From assembly GCA_014649575.1 (NCBI GenBank), contig BMTH01000010.1, positions 216,361 through 280,360 of the forward strand: a stretch of 64,000 bases of DNA, written 5' to 3'. A model generated the notes under the pieces. The model searched no databases, was not told where the DNA came from, and saw only the letters and a list, made by a program, of their open reading frames with translations. Source of the stretch: Streptomyces griseoincarnatus (GTDB taxonomy: Bacteria > Actinomycetota > Actinomycetes > Streptomycetales > Streptomycetaceae). The number at the start of each line of letters is the position of its first letter. Positions within the stretch are counted from its first letter, which is position 1. The translations under genes were made by a program, and so were the position numbers. Of this stretch, positions 43,248 to 51,750 are shown in pieces.

Positions 43248-43665
43248 CACCCGTGTCACTCCCCACCGCCGCCAGCCCGCTGCTGCTGTCCGAAGACCCG
43301 GCTCCCCATTGGCTGCCCGGGTTGCGCTGTTTTACGCCGCCCAGGTGCGGGACACGGCTCCTGTGGCCGATTCCGCCCCCATGTCCCGCAGGTAAGGACG
43401 CCTGGGGACTCGTGAAGATTCCCGGTCGGGAAAGATTCAGGCCAACCACCCTGTGAAACCCGGGAGAAAGGGCCGGGGAACCCGTCCCGGATTCGGGGAG
43501 GCAATCTCCCGCAATGGCCGGACAACTCCGCCTGAACCGACCGTGTGCCGGAATCGAACCCTCCGGCCGGGTCTTCGAGTTGCCCCCGGGGCGGTAGTAG
43601 GCTCGCGCCGTTTGTTGACGCACATGTGTGCCCCCGGTCGCCCGGGGGCCGAGCTGGGGGAGGCC
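43248..43665. promoter_or_regulatory. Intergenic region upstream of the conservon
   Basis: About 400 bases without a gene between divergent units. TTCCCG-GT-CGGGAA (43419-43432) is a perfect inverted repeat, and CCGGA/TCCGG at 43550-43568 plus CCCCCGG/CCGGGGG at 43632-43649 are hairpins, the last just before the GGGGGAGG ribosome-binding site of cvnA. No core promoter could be assigned with confidence. Confidence 0.4.
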
Positions 43666-46578
43666 ATGCGCTTTCGCGGGAAGTCCATCCGCCGGAAGAT
43701 CGTGGCGCTGCTCCTCGTGCCGCTGGTGTCCCTGACCACGCTCTGGGCCTTCACCACCGTGATCACGAGCCGTGAGGCAAGCCACCTGTTCGACGTGTCG
43801 TCGGTGATGGAGGAGGTCGGCTACCCCGTCGAGGACACCGTCCGCGTGCTCCAGCAGGAGCGGCGCCAGACCCTCGTCCATCTCGCCGACCCCCGCGCCT
43901 CCGACGGCCTCACGGCCCTCAAGGCGAGCCGTTCCGCCACGGACAGGGCCGTGGCCGCCGTCCGCAGGAGCGCGTCCGGCAGCGGCGTGCGCGAGGCCAT
44001 GCACGGCAGTTCCGACAAACTCGACGCCGCCCTCGACTCGTTCGAGGGCATCGAGTCCCTCCGCCGCAGCGTCGACGACGGCACCGTCGACCGCCGCCAG
44101 GCGCTCGACCTCTACAACCGCCTCGTCGACCCCTGCTACGTGCTGCTGTCCGACCTGCACGTGGTCGAGGACGTCGGCCTCGACAAGCAGTACCGCGCCC
44201 TGGTGAACCTCTCCCGCGCCCGCGAACTGCTCTCCCGCGAGGACGCCCTGCTCGGCTCCGCCCTGATCGTCGGCAAGCTGGCCCCCACCGAGGTGCGGGA
44301 CGTCTCCGACCTGATGGCCCAGCGCACCCTGCTGTACGGGACCGCCCTGCCGCAGCTCCCCGCGGACGAGCGCGACCGCTACGAGACCTTCTGGGGCAAC
44401 GCCACGACCGCGCCTCTGCGGGTCGGCGAGCAGGCCGCCGTCTTCGCCGAGGACGGCGAGCCCCGCGGCGTCACCGCCAAGAGCTGGGACACCGCCGCCG
44501 GCAAGGTGCTCGACGAACTCGGCGCCCTCAACGACCAGGCGACCGACCGCTACCAGGAGCGCGTCCGGCCCGTCGCCATGGGCGTCATCACCAAGGCCGT
44601 CGCCGCCGGTGTGCTGGGGCTCGCCGCCCTGCTGTTCTCCCTGTACCTCTCCGTGCGCGTCGGCCGGAAACTCATCCGCGACCTCAGGCAGCTGCGCCTG
44701 GAGGCCCATGAGGCCTCCGGTGTGCGGCTGCCCAGCGTGATGCGCCGCCTCTCGGCCGGCGAACAGGTCGACGTCGAGACCGAGGTCCCGCGCCTCGAGT
44801 ACGACAAGAACGAGATCGGCGAGGTCGGCCAGGCCCTCAACACCCTGCAGCGCGCCGCCGTCGAGGCCGCCGTCAAGCAGGCCGAACTGCGCTCGGGCGT
44901 CTCCGAGGTGTTCGTCAACCTCGCCCGCCGCAGCCAGGTGCTGCTGCACAAGCAGCTCACCCTGCTCGACGCGATGGAGCGCCGTACCGACGACACCGAG
45001 GAACTCGCGGACCTGTTCCGGCTGGACCACCTGACCACCCGTATGCGCCGGCACGCCGAGGGTCTGGTCATCCTCTCCGGCGCCGCCCCCTCCCGGCAGT
45101 GGCGCAAGCCCGTCCAGCTCATGGACGTCGTACGGGCCGCCGTCGCCGAGGTCGAGGACTACGAGCGCATCGAGGTCCGCCGGCTCCCCAGGGTCGCCGT
45201 CACCGGTCCCGCGGTCGCCGACCTCACCCACCTGGTGGCCGAACTGCTGGAGAACGCCACGGTGTTCTCCCCGCCGCACACCGCCGTCCAGGTCGTCGGC
45301 GAGCGCGTCGGCAACGGCTTCACCCTGGAGATCCACGACCGGGGCCTCGGCATGGCCGCCGACGCGCTGCTCGACGCCAACCTGCGGCTCGCGGAGACAC
45401 CGGAGTTCGAGCTGTCCGACACCGACCGGCTCGGCCTGTTCGTCGTCAGCCGGCTCGCCCAGCGGCAGAACGTCCGCGTCTCCCTCCAGCCCTCCCCGTA
45501 CGGCGGCACCACGGCCGTCGTCTTCATCCCGGACGCACTGCTCACCGACGACGTGCCCGACACCAACGGCGTCGGATTCCGCCTCGACCGCCCGCACCGT
45601 ACGGAGAAGGAGCCGGCGGACGGCCGCCGCGCCGCGCTCTCCCAGATGCCCGTCGCCCTGCCGGGACTGCCCGCCTCCGTGCTGGACGGGCCGGTCGAAC
45701 TCGAGGCGCCCGTCGACCTGGACGCCCTCGACGGCTTCCCCACCCTGGACGACGAGGACGGCGGCCTGTTCCGGCCCCGCCGCTCCCACCAGGACGACGA
45801 GCGGCCCGGCCGCGACACCGCACGGCACGAGACCGCCGGCGACGACCGGGACAAGGCCGGCGAGCGGGGAAGCGGACCTGTGCCGCTCACCCGCCGGTCG
45901 ACCCCCAAGCTGGTCAGCTCCCACGGCCGCCCGGTCCGCGACCAGCGGGTCCGCGGCGGACGGACCGACGACGACACCGCCGCCCCGCACACCCGCCCCG
46001 GCTCGGACGAGCCCCCTCCGCTGCCGTCCCGGCGCCGCGGCGACACCGGCCGCCGGGCCATCGGCCGCGTCGGCGCCGAACCCGTGTCGGAGCTCCCCGC
46101 GCGCGACAAGGAGCAGCCGGCCGCGGAGACACCGCCGCCCCTGCCCAGCCGTCGCCGCACCACCGGACCCGCCCGCACCGCCGACGGCCCCGAGGAACCG
46201 AACACCGCCCCGGCGCCCGGCCCTCCGCCCGCGGGCCCGGCGTCCGGCTCCCCCGGCCGCCGCCCCGCTACCACGCCCGGCGGCCCCGACGACTTCTCTG
46301 CGGTCACCGACGACACGGACACCGGCACACCGCAGCCCGACGGCGCGGCACTGCCCCGGCGCGTGCGGCAGGCCAGCCTGGCCCCGCAGCTCAAGCGCGA
46401 GGCCGCGACCCGGAAGACCGACCGGGCCCGGCCCGCCGAACGGGACGCGGACGAAGTACGCAGCCGCATGGCCTCGCTCCAGCGCGGCTGGCAGCGCGGC
46501 CGGGAGGAGAACGCCGCGGGCGACGATGCCGGCAGCGGCACAGCACCACGACGAAGGACTAAGGGGGACGGTCGATGA
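43666..46578 (+). CDS. cvnA: Conservon sensor protein CvnA (nitrate-sensor-like histidine kinase)
   Basis: 970 aa from the ATG at 43666 (GGGGGAGG upstream). A membrane segment at about 10-32 (IVALLLVPLVSLTTLWAFTTV) and another at about 305-325 enclose a roughly 270-residue extracellular helical sensor part. A HAMP-like region, then a kinase domain with DHLTTRMRRHAEGLVILSG, N-box LVAELLENATVFSPP (about 525) and HDRGLGM, follow. The last 280 residues are Pro/Arg/Asp-rich and disordered. CvnA proteins head a complex resembling eukaryotic G-protein signalling. Its stop overlaps cvnB by ATGA. Confidence 0.92.
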   Translation: MRFRGKSIRRKIVALLLVPLVSLTTLWAFTTVITSREASHLFDVSSVMEEVGYPVEDTVRVLQQERRQTLVHLADPRASDGLTALKASRSATDRAVAAVRRSASGSGVREAMHGSSDKLDAALDSFEGIESLRRSVDDGTVDRRQALDLYNRLVDPCYVLLSDLHVVEDVGLDKQYRALVNLSRARELLSREDALLGSALIVGKLAPTEVRDVSDLMAQRTLLYGTALPQLPADERDRYETFWGNATTAPLRVGEQAAVFAEDGEPRGVTAKSWDTAAGKVLDELGALNDQATDRYQERVRPVAMGVITKAVAAGVLGLAALLFSLYLSVRVGRKLIRDLRQLRLEAHEASGVRLPSVMRRLSAGEQVDVETEVPRLEYDKNEIGEVGQALNTLQRAAVEAAVKQAELRSGVSEVFVNLARRSQVLLHKQLTLLDAMERRTDDTEELADLFRLDHLTTRMRRHAEGLVILSGAAPSRQWRKPVQLMDVVRAAVAEVEDYERIEVRRLPRVAVTGPAVADLTHLVAELLENATVFSPPHTAVQVVGERVGNGFTLEIHDRGLGMAADALLDANLRLAETPEFELSDTDRLGLFVVSRLAQRQNVRVSLQPSPYGGTTAVVFIPDALLTDDVPDTNGVGFRLDRPHRTEKEPADGRRAALSQMPVALPGLPASVLDGPVELEAPVDLDALDGFPTLDDEDGGLFRPRRSHQDDERPGRDTARHETAGDDRDKAGERGSGPVPLTRRSTPKLVSSHGRPVRDQRVRGGRTDDDTAAPHTRPGSDEPPPLPSRRRGDTGRRAIGRVGAEPVSELPARDKEQPAAETPPPLPSRRRTTGPARTADGPEEPNTAPAPGPPPAGPASGSPGRRPATTPGGPDDFSAVTDDTDTGTPQPDGAALPRRVRQASLAPQLKREAATRKTDRARPAERDADEVRSRMASLQRGWQRGREENAAGDDAGSGTAPRRRTKGDGR

Positions 46579-47006
46579 CCGAACCGAGCGCCACCGGCCA
46601 CACGAACGACAAGGGGGAGCTGAACTGGCTCCTCGACGACCTGGTGGACCGCGTCGCCAGCATCCGCAAGGCGATCGTGCTCTCCGGCGACGGCCTGCCC
46701 ACAGGGGCGTCCAAGGACCTCACCCGGGAGGACAGCGAGCACCTGGCCGCCGTCGCCTCCGGCTTCCACAGCCTCGCCAAGGGCGTGGGGCGCCACTTCG
46801 AGGCCGGTGAGGTCCGCCAGACCGTCGTCGAGCTCGACGAGGCGTTCCTGTTCGTCACCGCCGCCGGGGACGGCAGCTGCCTCGCGGTCCTCGCGGACGC
46901 CGACTCCGACGTCGGCCAGGTGGCCTACGAGATGACCCTCCTGGTGAAGCGGGTCGGCGTGCACCTGGGCGCCGCGCCACGCACCGATCTGCCCTCGGGT
47001 GGGTAG
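46575..47006 (+). CDS. cvnB: Conservon roadblock/LC7 protein CvnB
   Basis: 143 aa roadblock/LC7 (MglB-like) domain: LNWLLDDLVDRVASIRKAIVLSGDGL, HLAAVASGFHSLAKGV and FVTAAGDGSCLAVLADADSDVG. MglB-like proteins act on small Ras-type GTPases such as CvnD. ATG overlaps the end of cvnA. Confidence 0.94.
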   Translation: MTEPSATGHTNDKGELNWLLDDLVDRVASIRKAIVLSGDGLPTGASKDLTREDSEHLAAVASGFHSLAKGVGRHFEAGEVRQTVVELDEAFLFVTAAGDGSCLAVLADADSDVGQVAYEMTLLVKRVGVHLGAAPRTDLPSGG

Positions 47007-47015
47007 TGGACCGGC

Positions 47016-47411
47016 ATGAGCGATCACGGTCAGGGTAGTAGCCGCTGGTTCGACGACGAGGCCGGACCGGTCGTCCGTCCGTACGCCATGACGCGGGGCC
47101 GCACCACCAGTGCGGCCCAGCACCGCCTCGACCTGATCGCCGTGGTCGTCGCGGAGCCGCACGCGGACGACGCCGAGGACGACCCCTCCCTCTCCCCGGA
47201 GCACGTCGACATCGTCGGGCTGTGCCGGGACACGCCCCAGTCGGTCGCCGAACTCGCCGCCGGCCTCGACCTGCCGGTGGGCGTGGTCCGTGTCCTCGTG
47301 GGTGATCTCGTGGACGCGGAATTCGTCCATGTGAACCGTCCGGTACCCCCGGCGGAACTGCCGGACGAGAGTATTCTGCGCGACGTGATCAACGGCCTCC
47401 GGGCGCTGTGA
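47016..47411 (+). CDS. cvnC: Conservon DUF742 protein CvnC
   Basis: 131 aa DUF742 protein: VVRPYAMTRGRTTSAAQHRLDLIAVV, EHVDIVGLCRDTPQSVAELAAGLDLPVGVVRVLVGDLVDA (winged-helix-like) and PDESILRDVINGLRAL at the end. It is the third gene of the conservon; in other loci cvnD follows directly, whereas here a large unrelated gene intervenes. Confidence 0.94.
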   Translation: MSDHGQGSSRWFDDEAGPVVRPYAMTRGRTTSAAQHRLDLIAVVVAEPHADDAEDDPSLSPEHVDIVGLCRDTPQSVAELAAGLDLPVGVVRVLVGDLVDAEFVHVNRPVPPAELPDESILRDVINGLRAL

Positions 47412-47435
47412 CCGGCGCGGAAGCGGGGTAGTGAC

Positions 47436-50400
47436 GTGACAGGCTGGCAGTTCTGGGTCGACCGAGGCGGCACCTTCACCGACATCGTCGCGCGCCGCCC
47501 CGACGGCCGGCTGCTCACCCGTAAGGTCCTCTCCGACAACCCCGACCCGGACCGCTCCGGCCCGCCCGGCGCCGACGCGGCCGTGATCGGCGTCCGCGCG
47601 CTGCTGGACGGCTCCGGCGACCCCGTCGACGTCGTCCGCATGGGCACCACCGTCGCCACCAACGCCCTCCTCGAACGCAAGGGCGAGCGCACCCTGCTGG
47701 TCGTCACCCGGGGCTTCCGCGACGCCCTGCGGATCGCCTACCAGAACCGCCCCCACATCTTCGCGCGCCGCATCGACCTGCCCTTACCGCTCCACGAGCG
47801 GGTGGCCGAGGTGGACGAACGCGTCGCCGCCGACGGCACCGTGCTGCGCGCCCCCGACCTCGACGCCCTCGAAGGCCCGCTCAGGCAGGCGTACGACGAC
47901 GGGATCCGGGCCGTCGCCGTGGTCTGCCTGCACGGCGACCGCCACCCCGCCCACGAGCAGGCCGTCGGGGAACTCGCCGCCCGTATCGGCTTCCCGCAGA
48001 TCTCCCTCTCCAGCGAGACCAGCCCGCTGATGAAGCTGGTGCCGCGCGGGGACACCGCCGTCGTCGACGCCTACCTCTCACCCGTGCTGCGCCGCTACGT
48101 GCGCCAGGTCGCCGGCGCGCTCGAAGGCGTACGGCTGATGTTCATGCAGTCCAACGGCGGGCTCACCGAGGCCCGGCAGTTCCGCGGCAAGGACGCCGTC
48201 CTGTCCGGACCGGCCGGTGGGATCGTCGGCATGGCCCGCATGTCGCGGCTCGCCGGCTTCGACCGGGTCATCGGCTTCGACATGGGTGGCACCTCCACCG
48301 ACGTGTCCCACTTCGCCGGCGAGTACGAACGCGTCTTCACCACGCGGATCTCCGGGGTGCGGCTGCGCGCCCCGATGCTCGACATCCACACCGTCGCCGC
48401 CGGCGGGGGCTCCGTCCTGCACTTCGACGGCTCCCGCTACCGCGTCGGACCCGACTCGGCGGGCGCCGACCCCGGCCCCGCCTGTTACCGGCGCGGCGGC
48501 CCGCTCGCCGTCACCGACGCCAACGTCATGCTGGGGCGCATCCAACCAGCCCACTTCCCGGCCGTGTTCGGCCCCGGCGGCGACCAGCCGCTCGACGCGG
48601 ACGTGGTCCGCGGGCGCTTCACCGCACTCGCCCGCGAGATCCACGAGAGCACCGGCGACGACCGCAGCCCCGAACAGGTCGCCGAGGGCTATCTCCAGAT
48701 CGCCGTCGCGAACATCGCGGCCGCGGTCAAGCGGATCTCCGTGCAGAAGGGCCACGACATCACGCGGTACGCCCTCACCACCTTCGGCGGGGCGGGCGGA
48801 CAGCACGCCTGCATGGTCGCCGACTCCCTCGGCATCCGCACCGTCCTCGTACCGCCCATGGCGGGCGTGCTGTCCGCCCTCGGCATCGGCCTCGCCGACA
48901 CCACCGCCATGCGCGAACGCTCCGTCGAGGCCCCGCTGGAACCCGCCGCCATGCCCCGCGTCCACGCGGTCGCCGACGACCTGGAGGAGGCCGCCCGAGC
49001 CGAACTCCTCGCCGAGGACGTCCCCGAGGAGCGCGTCGAGGTCACCCGCCGCGCCCAGCTGCGCTACGACGGCACCGACACCACCCTCACCGTCGGGCTC
49101 ACCGACCCGGACACCATGCGGCGCGCCTTCGAGGACCGGCACCGCGCCACCTACTCCTTCACCCTCGACCGCCCGGTCGTCGTCGAGGCCCTCTCCGTCG
49201 AGGCCACCGGCACCACCGAACCCCCCGATCTCTCCGCCCTCGCCACCTGGTCGGGACGGCCCGCCGCACCCGTCACCGTCCGCCTCCACACCGGCGGCGC
49301 CTGGCGCGACGTGCCCCTCCGCCGCCGCGAGGACCTCCCTCCCGGCGAGACCGTCACCGGCCCCGCGATCATCGCCGAGGACGGCTCCACGACCGTCGTC
49401 GACGACGGCTGGCGGGCCGCGACCACCCGCGACGGACACCTGGTCATGGAACGCGTCGCGGTCACGCGGGCCTCCGGCGTCGACACGGAGGTCGACCCGG
49501 TCCTGCTGGAGATCTTCAACAACCTCTTCATGTCCATCGCGGAACAGATGGGCGCCCGCCTGGAGTCCACCGCCCAGTCCGTCAACATCAAGGAACGCCT
49601 GGACTTCTCCTGCGCCCTCTTCGACCCCGAGGGGAACCTGGTGGCCAACGCGCCCCACATCCCCGTCCACCTGGGCTCGATGGGCACCAGCGTCAAGGAG
49701 GTCATCCGGCGGCGCGGCACCTCCATGCGCCCCGGCGACACCTACGCCGTCAACGACCCGTACCACGGCGGCACCCACCTGCCCGACGTCACCGTCATCA
49801 CCCCCGTCTTCGGCACCCCCCAGGACGGCACGGAACCCGAGGTCCTCTTCCACGTGGCCTCCCGCGGACACCACGCCGAGATCGGCGGCATCGCACCCGG
49901 CTCCATGCCCGCGAACAGCCGCACCATCGACGAGGAGGGCGTCCTCCTCGACAACTGGCTGCTCACCGAGAACGGCCGGTTCCGCGAGGAGGAGACCCTC
50001 CGCCTGCTCACCGAGGCGCCCCACCCCTCCCGCAACCCGTCGACCAACCTCGCCGACCTGCGCGCCCAGATCGCCGCCAACCACAAGGGCGTCGAAGAGG
50101 TCGGCCGCATGATCGACACCTACGGCCTCGACGTCGTCCAGGCCTACATGCGGCACGTCCAGGACAACGCGGAGGAGGCGGTGCGCCGCGTCGTCGACGC
50201 CCTCGACGACGGCGCGTACGCCTACGAGACCGACTCCGGCGCGGTCATCCGCGTCAAGGTGGGCGTGGACCGCGCCGCACGCTCGGCGACCATCGACTTC
50301 ACCGGCACCTCGCCGCAGCTCGCCACCAACTTCAACGCGCCCTTCTCCGTCGTCAACGCGGCCGTCCTGTACGTCTTCCGCACCCTGGTCGACGACGACA

Positions 50401-51080
50401 TCCCGCTCAACGACGGCTGTCTGCGCCCGCTGCACATCGTCGTCCCGCCCGGCTCCCTGCTGGCGCCCGAACCCCCGGCCGCCGTCGTCGCGGGCAACGT
50501 GGAGACCTCACAGGCCGTCACCGGCGCCCTCTACGCGGCGCTCGGCGTCCAGGCCGAGGGGTCCGGCACCATGAACAACGTGACCTTCGGCAACGCCCGC
50601 CACCAGTACTACGAGACCGTGGCGTCCGGCTCCGGCGCCGGCGACGGTCACCCCGGCGCGTCCGTCGTCCAGACCCACATGACCAACTCCCGGCTCACCG
50701 ACCCGGAGATCCTGGAGTGGCGGCTGCCGGTCCGGCTCGACGAGTTCGCCGTGCGCCGGGGCAGCGGCGGCGCCGGACGGTGGCGCGGCGGCGACGGAGC
50801 CGTGCGCCGCATCCGCTTCCTGGAGCCCATGACCGTCTCCACGCTGTCCCAGCACCGCAGGGTGCCGCCCTACGGCATGGCGGGCGGGCTCCCCGGAGCG
50901 ACGGGCGCCAATCGGATCGAGCGGGCCGACGGCACCGTCACCCGGCTCGCCGGCAGCGACTCGGCGGACGTCGGCCCCGGCGACGTCCTCGTCATCGAAA
51001 CCCCCGGCGGCGGGGGATACGGCCCGCCGCCCGACCACCATCGAGCAGGAGAAGAGACCGATGATCTTCGGGCGTTCTGA
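47436..51080 (+). CDS. OplaH-type 5-oxoprolinase / hydantoinase A-B fusion
   Basis: 1214 aa from a GTG. The first part (1-690) is hydantoinase A/oxoprolinase with the actin-like ATP site FWVDRGGTFTDIVARRPDG and GFDMGGTSTDVSHFAGEYE. The second part (690-1214) is hydantoinase B: DPVLLEIFNNLFMSIAEQMG, AVNDPYHGGTHLPDVTVITPVF, SRGHHAEIGG and GGGGYGPP. Full-length fusions usually hydrolyse 5-oxo-L-proline with ATP. It sits inside a conservon, 24 bases after cvnC and overlapping cvnD by 20 bases, so it is cotranscribed with the signalling genes. Confidence 0.9.
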   Translation: MTGWQFWVDRGGTFTDIVARRPDGRLLTRKVLSDNPDPDRSGPPGADAAVIGVRALLDGSGDPVDVVRMGTTVATNALLERKGERTLLVVTRGFRDALRIAYQNRPHIFARRIDLPLPLHERVAEVDERVAADGTVLRAPDLDALEGPLRQAYDDGIRAVAVVCLHGDRHPAHEQAVGELAARIGFPQISLSSETSPLMKLVPRGDTAVVDAYLSPVLRRYVRQVAGALEGVRLMFMQSNGGLTEARQFRGKDAVLSGPAGGIVGMARMSRLAGFDRVIGFDMGGTSTDVSHFAGEYERVFTTRISGVRLRAPMLDIHTVAAGGGSVLHFDGSRYRVGPDSAGADPGPACYRRGGPLAVTDANVMLGRIQPAHFPAVFGPGGDQPLDADVVRGRFTALAREIHESTGDDRSPEQVAEGYLQIAVANIAAAVKRISVQKGHDITRYALTTFGGAGGQHACMVADSLGIRTVLVPPMAGVLSALGIGLADTTAMRERSVEAPLEPAAMPRVHAVADDLEEAARAELLAEDVPEERVEVTRRAQLRYDGTDTTLTVGLTDPDTMRRAFEDRHRATYSFTLDRPVVVEALSVEATGTTEPPDLSALATWSGRPAAPVTVRLHTGGAWRDVPLRRREDLPPGETVTGPAIIAEDGSTTVVDDGWRAATTRDGHLVMERVAVTRASGVDTEVDPVLLEIFNNLFMSIAEQMGARLESTAQSVNIKERLDFSCALFDPEGNLVANAPHIPVHLGSMGTSVKEVIRRRGTSMRPGDTYAVNDPYHGGTHLPDVTVITPVFGTPQDGTEPEVLFHVASRGHHAEIGGIAPGSMPANSRTIDEEGVLLDNWLLTENGRFREEETLRLLTEAPHPSRNPSTNLADLRAQIAANHKGVEEVGRMIDTYGLDVVQAYMRHVQDNAEEAVRRVVDALDDGAYAYETDSGAVIRVKVGVDRAARSATIDFTGTSPQLATNFNAPFSVVNAAVLYVFRTLVDDDIPLNDGCLRPLHIVVPPGSLLAPEPPAAVVAGNVETSQAVTGALYAALGVQAEGSGTMNNVTFGNARHQYYETVASGSGAGDGHPGASVVQTHMTNSRLTDPEILEWRLPVRLDEFAVRRGSGGAGRWRGGDGAVRRIRFLEPMTVSTLSQHRRVPPYGMAGGLPGATGANRIERADGTVTRLAGSDSADVGPGDVLVIETPGGGGYGPPPDHHRAGEETDDLRAF

Positions 51081-51666
51081 GCGCGGCAAGCCCCCGGTCG
51101 AGCCCGTCACGCTCAAGATCCTGGTGGCCGGCGGCTTCGGCGTGGGCAAGACCACGCTCGTCGGCGCGGTCAGCGAGATCAGGCCGCTGCGCACCGAGGA
51201 ACTCCTCACGGAGGCCGGACGGCCCGTCGACGACACCAGCGGCGTCGAGGCGAAGAGCACCACCACCGTCGCCATGGACTTCGGGCGCATCACCCTGCGC
51301 GAGGACCTGGTGCTGTACCTGTTCGGCACGCCCGGCCAGGAGCGGTTCTGGTTCATGTGGGACGAGCTGTCCGAAGGCGCGCTCGGCGCGGTGGTCCTCG
51401 CCGACACCCGGCGCCTGGAGGACTGCTTCGCCGCCGTCGACTACTTCGAGCGGCGCGCCATACCGTTCGTGGTCGGCGTCAACTGCTTCGAGGGCTCGGC
51501 CCGTTACCCGGAGGACGCGGTACGCGGCGCCCTCGACCTCGACGACGACGTCCCGCTCGTGCTGTGCGACGCGCGTGACCGCGAGTCGGTCAAGGAGGTC
51601 CTGGTCGGCGTCGTCCAGCACGCCATGACGCAGGCGGCGCGGCGGCGCAGCGCGGTCACCACCTGA
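51061..51666 (+). CDS. cvnD: Conservon Ras-like GTPase CvnD
   Basis: 201 aa. P-loop VAGGFGVGKTTLVGAVSEI, switch region KSTTTVAMDFGRITL, G3 LFGTPGQERFWFMW, and VNCFEG where NKxD stands in Ras proteins, as in other CvnD proteins. The ATG lies inside the last codons of the oxoprolinase gene with GGAG upstream. CvnD proteins act with CvnA-C at the membrane. Confidence 0.93.
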   Translation: MIFGRSERGKPPVEPVTLKILVAGGFGVGKTTLVGAVSEIRPLRTEELLTEAGRPVDDTSGVEAKSTTTVAMDFGRITLREDLVLYLFGTPGQERFWFMWDELSEGALGAVVLADTRRLEDCFAAVDYFERRAIPFVVGVNCFEGSARYPEDAVRGALDLDDDVPLVLCDARDRESVKEVLVGVVQHAMTQAARRRSAVTT

Positions 51667-51687
51667 CCGGGCCGGGAAGGCGCGGCC

Positions 51688-51711
51688 CGTGCTCCCGCCG
51701 ACAGGAGCACG
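51688..51711. terminator. Hairpin between cvnD and glpK
   Basis: CGTGCTCC (51688-51695) pairs perfectly with GGAGCACG (51704-51711) over an 8-base loop, between convergent transcripts. Confidence 0.75.
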
Positions 51712-51750
51712 AGCCGCCGCACGACGGACGGGTCACCCCGCGCGCGTGGC

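Noticed and set aside
43545..43620. tRNA-like T-arm on the minus strand (GGTTCGATTCC)
   Set aside because: The T-stem does not pair properly around the TTCGATT loop and no D-arm, anticodon arm or acceptor stem fits the surrounding 80 bases. The segment is better read as a small CCGGA/TCCGG hairpin.
51061..51080. Frameshift or annotation error at the oxoprolinase-cvnD overlap
   Set aside because: Both reading frames are complete, with conserved ends (GGGGYGPP region and GGFGVGKTT start) and a ribosome-binding site for cvnD inside the first gene, so the 20-base overlap is genuine coupling.
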